Shown one piece after another: positions 1 to 7,590 of a stretch of DNA of 64,000 bases; within the stretch, counting starts at the first letter, position 1, and every line of letters begins with the position of its first letter. Below the pieces are notes generated by a model, which searched no databases, was not told where the DNA came from, and was given only the letters and a program-made list of their open reading frames with translations. The stretch spans positions 15,613,001 to 15,677,000 of the forward strand of contig JAULJL010000028.1 in the NCBI GenBank assembly GCA_030761205.1. Reading direction: 5' to 3'. The position numbers and the translations under genes are program-made. The stretch comes from Fremontodendron californicum (Eukaryota > Streptophyta > Magnoliopsida > Malvales > Malvaceae).

Positions 1-683
1 TCTTGAACGTTTCTAGGATTTCATTTTCCAAATGTACCTAAGAAAACGCAGCCAGAGCAAGATTGAATTCAACAACAGCATAAAGAGAGTTTGAAATTAG
101 CAGCTTTCCGAGAATTTACCATGATTTTTATGCAAACAAACAAATAGACTATAGACATAGGTAAAAAGGTAAAAAAAACAAATTGAAAACTCACTCACCC
201 ATAGCTTGCAGCAATCTAGACTCGACAAATTATTGAGTCAAACCAATAACATTTGTGTAATTGAGGAATCAGAATTTGCATTCCAACTCTGTTTGATTAG
301 TATCTATAAACCAAATGATTAGGCGACGCTTTTCAAACAAAAAGACTTTAAAGAATTGCTCGCTCAAAACAGATTCCACCATAATTTTTCACTTTTCCTT
401 TATTTTTTAGCGACTTGGGACAATAAACTCGAGCTTAAGTATTGAAATCGAGTAAATGAACAAACTCGAATAGTTCGATTTTGTCTCGAGTCAAGCTTTT
501 AAGCTTAAAAAAAGATAGCTCGAGTTGAATTTCGGATCACGAATTTCGAATCAAACTCGAGCTCAGCTCGTCTCGATTACAGCCCTATCCAAGACAATGT
601 CCCTACGTAGGTCAGTCTTAGTAGCATGTGCCATCATTGCAAAGGCTTGCATGATTGCCTCAACTCAAACTCAAATTACAAGA
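1..683. other. left flank of retrotransposon, no clear gene
   Basis: No gene is recognised. Positions 420-589 contain a degenerate dispersed repeat rich in CTCGAG/GAGCTC-like words that ends at a TAGGGCTG-type terminus (seen on the minus strand), resembling the end of a hAT or LTR-derived repeat. Positions 590-683 read on the minus strand give a short open, non-repetitive stretch that might be an old exon fragment, but it is too short to identify. Confidence 0.4.
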
Positions 684-1334
684 CCTTGTGATAACTCGTA
701 TAATTATATAGTTTTTAGTTATGTTTTATTATTGTTTTGTGTCAAATACGAGTTATTATTGTTTAGTCTAATTGTGTTTATGATCTTTTATATTTTTATG
801 TAATTTGGTGTTTTTCACAAGTTTCTTTGAGTGATTTCAGATTACTAGAATTAAGGGCAAATCCAGTTCAGTTCCAGTTCCGACACCTTTTGCCATATCA
901 GCTATATCTCGAGTTTCACTAAAGCAATAAGGCTGAAATTTTAACCGTGCAAATTTAAGAGGCATATCTATCTTTTTCATGTTTTACACTTCTTGAAACG
1001 GAGTCGTTTTCCCTAGCGAAATCGACCATCAAGTTGGCTGATGTGCAATGACGTCTGTGCTGACCTGTTTTCGTATTTGGCCCATATCTTCTTATCCACA
1101 TCAGCAAATGAGCTGATTCCAACGGCTATGGATCAGTAACTGATAGGGGAACATTTTTCTAGAAGACCATGTGATCAGATCAGGCCTCAAAAATTGACAA
1201 AATCGACCATCAAGTTGGCTGATCAAAATTGTCATACAATATGACGAAAATTGTTAGAAAAATGCACCCACCTATTATACCTACCTTTGAAATTTGTAAA
1301 GCTTGTCTCTTGTCATTTAGCCCTCCAAAATGTG

Positions 1335-1343
1335 TATAAATAG
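1335..1343 (+). promoter_or_regulatory. LTR TATA box
   Basis: TATAAATAG sits mid-LTR, as expected for a plant pol II LTR promoter. The same motif is at about 8237-8245 in the 3' LTR, and a similar one lies at 43392-43400 in the related solo LTR. Transcription would begin about 30 bp downstream, near 1370. Confidence 0.6.
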
Positions 1344-2191
1344 AGGGCCTTGGATGATTGTAGAAGATCATATTGTACATTGGTAGGATATTAGCCATTG
1401 TAATAAAATTCTCTAAGTTTTCTTCTTCTTTCTTTTCTCTAGTTTTATTTTTCTTTATTTTCTTCTTCTTCTTTCTTTCTTTTATTTCCTTCTTAGATTC
1501 TCTTTAATTTTATGTTTATGTTTACAATGCCTATGCTAGGCTAAACTTCTATTTGGTTAAGGGTGATTTCAAAGCCCTAGACATGTTTTGTGATTGATTT
1601 TCAGATTCTATCTATCATTAATTTTCTATCAAAGTTGCTTATGTTCTTCTACAAGAATTGTTCATGATGTTGTCTTGATTTATTTAGGTGTACAACTAGA
1701 TAGATCTTGATAATTATCTATTGCTAGTCTAGGAGTCTTGATCCGTGTAATTGTCTTGATTTCCTATTCATAAGTGGCAATTTGTGATTAATGATTATGG
1801 TCAAGTTTTCAATAATTGCAAAGTGGAACATAACCTAAGTTGAACAATCCGAGCTTATGTGTTTGTTGCTTAGATCAACCTATCTTTCTCATCATAAAGC
1901 TGCCATTAAATTGAATTTAGAGAGCTTATTCTAGGTTGTTTAATGGTTAGAGATTAAATAGAGAGCTTGTTCTATTTAACGACAAACTAAGGAAAGATTG
2001 GGATAACAGAGCTTGTTGTTATCTACGGTTGTTAACTTTGATAGTTGGTTGATATTGATAGATCTGAAATTGATTCTTAATGATGTCTAGTGGTGGAGAA
2101 TGAAACCTTAACCATATTTTTCATATTTGATTCTTCTTACTTACTTGTTTTCTTACTTTTCTAGTTTGCTTATTTTTAAAAGTATATTTAT

Positions 2192-2343
2192 TTTTATTGG
2201 CTGGTTATACCGCCTAATTTGTATATTAACTTTGTTTTATTTTTATTGGCTGGTTATACCGCCTAATTTAGTATATATATTTTTATTGGCTGGTTATACC
2301 GCCTAATTTAGTATATATATTTTTATTGGCTGGTTATACCGCC
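2192..2343 (+). repeat. four-copy tandem repeat in 5' LTR
   Basis: Four copies of a motif starting TTTTATTGGCTGGTTATACC and continuing GCCT. The first spacing is about 48 bp and the later ones about 40 bp, separated by AATTTAGTATATATA-like linkers. The array is repeated in the 3' LTR at 9094-9245 and is absent from the related solo LTR at 42900-44393. Confidence 0.9.
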
Positions 2344-2556
2344 TTGCATCTTATTCTTATTATTTACTTTAGTTTAAATCTGGCTTCAAAAACCCCTTTT
2401 CTTTTATTGTTTTCTTTGAACGTAAGTTATAAACTAATAACTCATAGATTAAAACCCAATCCCTGAGGACTCGACCCTTGCTAATCATTATACTTACAAT
2501 TGATCTTTTTAGTGCAAGGTTAAATAAGATACACTCTTTTGTGTGCATCAAATTTT

Positions 2557-2574
2557 TGGCGCCGTTGCCAGGGA
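2557..2574 (+). promoter_or_regulatory. primer binding site, tRNA-Asp type
   Basis: TGGCGCCGTTGCCAGGGA lies 6 bp inside the 5' LTR end. It matches the complement of the 3' end of plant tRNA-Asp with about one mismatch. Use of tRNA-Asp is common in Athila/Tat-type plant Ty3/gypsy elements. Confidence 0.75.
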
Positions 2575-2684
2575 TTGCTTTCTTTAGTTTATTTGTTACT
2601 TGGTTTATTCTTATTTTCAGTTCTAATTAGTTTTATTTTCTTGTACATACAAGTTTTTCTTTTCAAATTAAAAAAAAAAAAACA

Positions 2685-3623
2685 ATGGAATTGAGCAATC
2701 TAACACTTGAAGAGTTGGTGGCATACATGAACATGGAGAATCAACAAGCCAATCTCACCTCCCCAGTTCAACAATTGGCCATGGGAGGATGTCAAGGCCA
2801 TCAAGTGTTCCAAGACCAACAGTATGATCATTACTCAAACACTTACCATGAGGGATGGTGGGATCATACTAATTATGGCTACTCGAAAAATTACCAAGAA
2901 GTAGATCCTTATGCCAATTACACTCATCCATCTAGCTTCAATCAATCATGGTCTCAAGAACCAGATCTTTTTCAACCACCACATATGACTCAAAACTCAG
3001 GTACTTCTTTAGAAGATCTTGTCTATTTTCTTGTTACTGATTCTTTGCAATTTCAACAGGAAACAAGGGCAAGCATCCAGAGTTTGGAAAAGCAAATGAG
3101 CCAATTGGCTAGTAGTATGGTGGGATGGGTAGCACAAAGATCTGAAGAACTCCCAGCCCAAACGATGGTTAACCCAAAGGAGAATGCTACTATTGTGACC
3201 TTGAAGAATGAGGAACAAGATGAGGATGAAACAAAATTAGAGATGGATTCTATTCTTGAGGATAATGAAGCCAAAGATCCAAATAAGAGTATTTCGGCAC
3301 CTGAGGTAACGTTTAAGGTTTCACTTTTTACTAATGTTTCTTCTCCACCTTTTCCTAGTAGATTTGCAAAGTTCAAGGAGGAAGAACATGAACAACACAT
3401 GCCGGAAACCTTAAACAACTTGTTTGTGGAGGTCATTCAACAAGTATCAAAATATGCTCCATTCCTCGATGACATATGCACCACAAAGGATGATGGAATA
3501 ATACTTGTAATGGAGAATGCATCCACTGTTGTGCAAAGAAAGCTTCCTCTCAAACGCATAAATTTGGGAAATTTCATGTATGAGCCTGACAAGCCTAAAA
3601 TGCCAAGAAGGGGTGTTGGTTAG
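2685..3623 (+). CDS. gag/protease-proximal remnant ORF of Ty3/gypsy (Athila-like)
   Basis: A 312-aa ORF that starts with the first ATG after an A-rich leader. Residues about 1-110 are Gln/Tyr/Asn-rich. Residues about 110-145 form a short coiled-coil-like segment (TRASIQSLEKQMSQLA) typical of the C-terminal gag region of Athila-type elements. Residues about 180-210 are acidic. Residues about 220-310 (PPFPSRFAKFKEEE, then KYAPFLDDICTT) match the conserved stretch that precedes the aspartic protease in these polyproteins. The capsid core, zinc knuckle, protease active site and polymerase are absent. It is therefore a truncated gag-pol derivative, perhaps still translated. There is no nearby continuation, because the sequence after the stop turns non-coding at 3624-3950. 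Confidence 0.75.
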   Translation: MELSNLTLEELVAYMNMENQQANLTSPVQQLAMGGCQGHQVFQDQQYDHYSNTYHEGWWDHTNYGYSKNYQEVDPYANYTHPSSFNQSWSQEPDLFQPPHMTQNSGTSLEDLVYFLVTDSLQFQQETRASIQSLEKQMSQLASSMVGWVAQRSEELPAQTMVNPKENATIVTLKNEEQDEDETKLEMDSILEDNEAKDPNKSISAPEVTFKVSLFTNVSSPPFPSRFAKFKEEEHEQHMPETLNNLFVEVIQQVSKYAPFLDDICTTKDDGIILVMENASTVVQRKLPLKRINLGNFMYEPDKPKMPRRGVG

Positions 3624-3796
3624 GTTCAAAACACTAAATCAAGTGCTAATTGGGGGAGGCAGCCTAATTAGTGAAAGTATTGCCAAACTGCCATCCTCAG
3701 ATTTGCTCTCTTTTTCTTTATCTTTTTCTTATGTTTCTTTGCTAATTGTGTTTAGTGTTTCTAAGTTCATTTAGGCTGCATAAGTTTATTTTGTTT

Positions 3797-3898
3797 ATTA
3801 GTTCTTTTCACTTACACATGATTCTTTCATTTGGGATTAATAGCATTACATTAATGATAATGTAAGAATTATGTGTGGGGGGAAGAATTTAGGATTTT
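3797..3898 (+). repeat. left copy of element sequence flanking the captured cassette
   Basis: Includes TTACACATGATTCTTTCATT and ends in a purine tract GTGTGGGGGGAA. A closely similar copy lies at 5972-6072. The two copies bracket the foreign ORFs as imperfect direct repeats, which suggests the cassette entered by template switching or recombination between related element copies. Confidence 0.7.
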
Positions 3899-4108
3899 AT
3901 TTAGAGTGTTTTGTTTTTGAGTCTTTTTATGTTGTTTTTCTTTCTGATCCTTGTTTTGAAAATAACTAGATGTAAATATAATTTTTTAACCCCGGTTAAA
4001 CGGCGGATAACGGTACTCCGTGATTATTTAAGTCGGTTCCATCAGCTACCCACGAAACTGATATTGTATATAAATTTCTCTTTCAATTTCTCTTTCAATT
4101 TTTTCAGG

Positions 4109-4609
4109 ATGGATGATATTCTCACAAGATTGCAGAAACGATTTCCTCCTTTTCCTCGAAATATTTTACTGAAGCTTTACCAAGTTCGATTTGAAAGATT
4201 AAGAATGCTTATGCACAAAGGGATTCCTGAAGACATACGTTGGATAATTGAAGCCAAGGTACGTGAAGATGAATATCTTCCTGTTTTGCATTTACCAGGT
4301 ACAGGTAGAAGCACTTTTGCAAAGAAGCGACGAGCAAAGCGCATGAGTTCAAATTGCCACAAATGTGCACGATGGACGTGTAACGGTAAATGTCGTTCTA
4401 TTGGGATTCCGTCCTCTAATCGAGATGATAAAATTGAATTCATTAAGGATGGACTGAGTAAGGAGAATTTGGGTAATATCCAACTTTCTCTTGAGACGCA
4501 TCCTAGTGGAGACGTACAAAGAGAAATTCTTGATTTATGGCCGCAATTCCAAAGGGAATGGCAACATCTTGGGAATCTGATGTTAAAAGACCCTGTTTGC
4601 AGCTTGTAA
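4109..4609 (+). CDS. cysteine-rich, basic ORF resembling flexivirus nucleic-acid-binding protein
   Basis: The predicted protein is 166 aa from the ATG at 4109. An upstream in-frame extension to 3911 is low-complexity and unlikely to be coding. The N-terminal half (about 1-65) looks helical and charged. About residues 70-80 are GTGRSTFAKKRRAKR, a basic cluster that could act as a nuclear-localisation or RNA-binding patch. It is followed at once by a compact cysteine cluster, CHKCARWTCNGKC (C-x2-C-x4-C-x3-C). This order, a GxGxST-like motif then Arg/Lys run then zinc-finger-like cysteines, is what is known for the small 3'-proximal cysteine-rich proteins of plant carla- and related flexiviruses. 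The C-terminal half has no recognised domain. The ORF is uninterrupted. Kinship with viruses is inferred from motif arrangement only. A host zinc-ribbon protein is the main alternative. Confidence 0.5.
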   Translation: MDDILTRLQKRFPPFPRNILLKLYQVRFERLRMLMHKGIPEDIRWIIEAKVREDEYLPVLHLPGTGRSTFAKKRRAKRMSSNCHKCARWTCNGKCRSIGIPSSNRDDKIEFIKDGLSKENLGNIQLSLETHPSGDVQREILDLWPQFQREWQHLGNLMLKDPVCSL

Positions 4610-4644
4610 GAAAACTGGATGGGAAGCATATCCTCGACTCATAG
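4537..4644 (+). other. small overlapping ORF with amber stop and in-frame continuation
   Basis: It overlaps the 3' end of the cysteine-rich ORF in another frame: 35 codons from ATG 4537 to TAG 4642-4644. The frame stays open after the TAG to a TGA at 4732-4734, giving about 65 codons in all. The product is not recognised. It may be the decayed end of a captured reading frame. Confidence 0.25.
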
Positions 4645-4691
4645 AAGGCGTTTAAGCCGTTTCTGGACGTAAAACCAGAGGAAGATGCCAA

Positions 4692-4843
4692 ATACACTTT
4701 CGGCGACATTATTACTCTTGACTTTTACGGTTGATTTTTCTTCTCTTTTTGATTTTCTTCCTGAAATCACGCAAAAATCTTTTGTTAGGTTAACATTTTC
4801 TTCTGACAGGTCAGATACACTTTCGGCGACATTATTACTCTTG
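4692..4843 (+). repeat. 29-bp perfect direct repeat in the inter-ORF spacer
   Basis: Identical 29-bp copies at 4692-4720 and 4815-4843, each beginning ATACACTTTCGGCGACATTA, start 123 bp apart between the cysteine-rich ORF and LOG. The first copy lies within the small ORF continuation. A TTAGGT hexamer lies between them at 4785-4790. Confidence 0.85.
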
Positions 4844-4913
4844 TCTGATTCACTACTTAGTCCTCTATATATTACACCATGTACTCATTCTCTTTCAGGC
4901 ACTTGAAAAAAAA

Positions 4914-5561
4914 ATGGAAAGTACTTCGTCCCAGCGCATTAAAAAAATTTGTGTCTTTGGAGGTGCTTATCCAGGGAAAAATAACATATTCGCTGATGAA
5001 GCCATAAGAGTTGGAGTAATACTTGCCCAACAAAAGATCCAGTTGATTTATGGAGGCGGTAGTACGGGTTTAATGGGAGCAGTCGCTACAGCAGCACACG
5101 CCGGAGGAAGTCCAGTTCTAGGAGTCGTGCCAAAACTATTCACAGATTTTTGTGGACCTACCGTGGGTAAGGAAATACAAGTCTGGAGTATCCCTGAACG
5201 GATAACAATCATGTACCATTCTGCCGATGCATTCATTGCTTTACCAGGAGGTCTGGGTACATTGGAAGAAATAGCTTGCGTGGCTTCTTGGTCATCTTTG
5301 GTCACAAATAAGAAACCCATTGGTTTGCTTAATATTAATGGTTATTTTAGTAATTTGCTTTCATATTTAGATAATGCTGTGGATAATGGATTCATGTTTT
5401 CAGAGGCAAGGAGAACCATAATTTCTGCTACAACCATTGAAGATTTACTCAAAAAGCTCCAAGCTTATGAGTGTTTATCTGCTACGGTTGTTTCGCAAAC
5501 GCTCGGAAAAAGAAAAAGAGATATGGACGAGCAAGGAGTGGATTGCACTTTGTCTTTGTGA
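4914..5561 (+). CDS. LOG: LOG-family cytokinin riboside 5'-monophosphate phosphoribohydrolase, captured in a retrotransposon
   Basis: A complete 215-aa ORF. LOG enzymes release active cytokinin bases from their riboside monophosphates in the cytosol and nucleus. Visible hallmarks are the N-terminal nucleotide-binding strand ICVFGGAYPGK (residues about 11-21), YGGGSTGLMG (about 44-53), the Arg of the PERITIMYHSADAF segment, and the diagnostic PGGLGTLEE motif (about 113-121). KPIGLLNINGYF follows, as in plant LOGs. The C-terminus has a KRKRD patch and ends CTLSL, a leucine-rich EAR-like tail seen in one plant LOG-like subgroup. The length fits the family (about 200-230 aa). Native plant LOG genes are multi-exon; this copy is intronless, indicating capture from spliced RNA. 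It starts 304 bp after the virus-like ORF and is followed by A-tracts. Catalytic motifs are intact, but expression is unknown. Confidence 0.93.
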   Translation: MESTSSQRIKKICVFGGAYPGKNNIFADEAIRVGVILAQQKIQLIYGGGSTGLMGAVATAAHAGGSPVLGVVPKLFTDFCGPTVGKEIQVWSIPERITIMYHSADAFIALPGGLGTLEEIACVASWSSLVTNKKPIGLLNINGYFSNLLSYLDNAVDNGFMFSEARRTIISATTIEDLLKKLQAYECLSATVVSQTLGKRKRDMDEQGVDCTLSL

Positions 5562-5649
5562 CATTATCTAACATTTTGTTTGTTGTGTCTCAGTTATAAT
5601 AAGTGGTTAGCAACCTCTACAGGTAATATCTCCTAAATTTTACCTTCTT

Positions 5650-5860
5650 AAAAAAAAAAAAAAGTTTGTTGTGTTTTAAGCAATTTAGAAGTATTCATTC
5701 TGAACAAGGTCTGAGTAAGGGAGACTTGAGACATACCTTGTCAGTTTAATTTCTTCTTTTCAAAAAAAAAAAAAAAGTTTGTTGTGTTTTAAGCAATTTA
5801 GAAGTATTCATTCTGAACAAGGTCTGAGTAAGGGAGACTTGAGACATATCTTGTCAGTTT
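5650..5860 (+). repeat. poly(A) plus 84-bp tandem duplication downstream of LOG
   Basis: A 14-A run (5650-5663) is followed by an 84-bp unit (5664-5747). A 15-A run (5762-5776) is then followed by the same unit (5777-5860), with about two differences between copies. Such A-runs right after a captured ORF look like the poly(A) tail of a reverse-transcribed RNA. The duplication suggests strand slippage or a second template jump. Confidence 0.75.
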
Positions 5861-7590
5861 GATTTTAATCTTTTTATGTTTACTTGTTAATTTTTGTTTA
5901 GTATTTTAGGATTATTTAGGTTGCATGAGTTTGTTTTGTTTTGAGTCTTAGTTGTTCCTATTCTTATGTTATTAGTTCTTTTCTCTTACACATGATTCTT
6001 TCATTTGGGTTAATAGACTTACATTGAGGACAATGTAAGAATTAAGTGTGGGGGGAATGATTTAGGATTTCTTTTATTTTTGTCTACTATTTTTTTTATG
6101 AGTCTTTATTATTATTATTATTTTTTTGTGTGTGTTTTAGTTCCTTTTTAATACAATGATGAGATATGAATTGCATAAGTCTAAAACAGATTTATTAGTG
6201 AGAAGATTTTCATGAGAATTGAGCTTGATGTCAACCTTTTTATGAGCCAATGTTAATATGATATGTTGATTGAGAAAGAAGCATGTTTAGACTTAATCTG
6301 ACTTGTATAATCATCCTTGTGAGTTTTTGAGCCTATAATGATTGATGCATTATACAAATCAATCTAATTTCTTTCTTGAGTGCTCTTATGATTACATGAT
6401 TCTCTAGAACTTGCTTTAAACCGTTTGAGACTATATTGATACATGTGACAACATGAATATGATAGAGGCATTAGGATTATAACCAGAGCCAAACAGCCAT
6501 CCATTATTAATGTTCCAAGAGAACACACCCTTAGTGAACCAATTTGAGCATACATTGAATAAGCTATCTCTTTGGTAACCATAACTTGTCCCTAACCTAA
6601 ATATACTTATATCTTTACCTTTGTTCCAAAGATGAATTAGCATGTTTTGAGACAAGTTGCAAAGACAAGGAAGATTTATTGAAAATTTGGGTTAGAAACA
6701 AGAAATAAGTGTGGGGGGAAAAGAAAGAAAAAAGTCAAGAGAAAAAGAAAGGGATCATTGTCAAATACATTCCCATATTAAAAAAAAATCTTCTCTTGAA
6801 CTTCTAGTTAAAGTAAAGAAAAAGATGTTACAAAGTTGGTTAGAATGATGCAAAGGCTCAACATGAATATTTAGCCTATGTTATTATGTGCTTTATAAGA
6901 GTTTTGAGAAGTTTTATTTGTATGATCTTATTATGTCTCTAAACTCTATGAACTCTTTGGAACCTTTGTGATATCTTTATCCTTTTGTTCTTTAACCACA
7001 TTATAACCCTTTGGCCCCATTACAACCTTGAATAAAGACCTCTTGATTTATGAAGTTGTATGATCTAAATAGTGGATAATAGGTGGACAAGCAAGCATAT
7101 GGTAGAAGTGTTTTCATGAGATTGATTGAGTGTAAACACTTTACCATTACTTTAAAAAGTGAAAATCAAGAGAGTATCCCATGTGAGAAGTTGAGATTAA
7201 GTTTGAATATGCACTATTTTGATTGAAATATGTTATGTTAATATTGGCTTAACTCAAACAATTTTCATTCAAGCAAGATTTTTTGTGAATTTCTTTAAGC
7301 TATTGATTAGTTTTTAAGACTTTTCCAATGATTATCTCTAATTTATATTGGAAGGATTAGTTATAATTATTATTTTTAGTTTTTCTTATGTCTTCAATGT
7401 TTGTGGGTATCGTCCTAGTAAACCCTCACGAGACTAAACTCGTCCACTAGGGACACCTAGGGGTTTAAAGGCTTGTGTCACATGCTAAGTGCCACCGTGA
7501 TTTCCTACGAAAGTGGATTAGATTAGATTTTCTTATTTTATTTTTATTGAGTCGTTGCTAGGGACTAGCAACAATCTAAGTGTGGGGGTG
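5861..7590 (+). other. non-coding 3' interior of the LOG-bearing retrotransposon
   Basis: No coding ORF is supported. It contains the right copy of the bracketing repeat (5972-6072), another AAGTGTGGGGGG purine tract at about 6707, and the true polypurine tract at about 7579-7590 next to the 3' LTR. The repeated purine tracts are typical of the long post-pol spacer of Athila-like elements. The pol region has been lost. Confidence 0.7.

Larger units (their letters stand above)
689..2550 (+). repeat. 5' LTR
   Basis: It starts TG and ends CA, and is near identical to 7591-9452. It contains an internal direct repeat (AAATCGACCATCAAGTTGGC at about 1019 and 1200), a TATA box, a T/C-rich leader (about 1420-1510) and a four-copy tandem array near its 3' end. 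The 62-aa minus-strand ORF repeated in both LTRs is only a by-product of LTR identity. Confidence 0.95.

Noticed and set aside
1210..1398. 62-aa minus-strand ORF also present at 8112-8300
   Set aside because: The two copies match only because they lie in the two LTRs; it runs antisense across the LTR TATA box and has no family resemblance.
3911..4108. N-terminal extension of the cysteine-rich ORF
   Set aside because: Low-complexity Phe/Leu-rich frame derived from T-rich element DNA; the ATG at 4109 is the plausible start.
4914..5561. LOG as an ordinary host gene into which an LTR element was misassembled
   Set aside because: It lies inside one continuous element with matching LTRs and TSD, is intronless, and is followed by A-tracts and element sequence.
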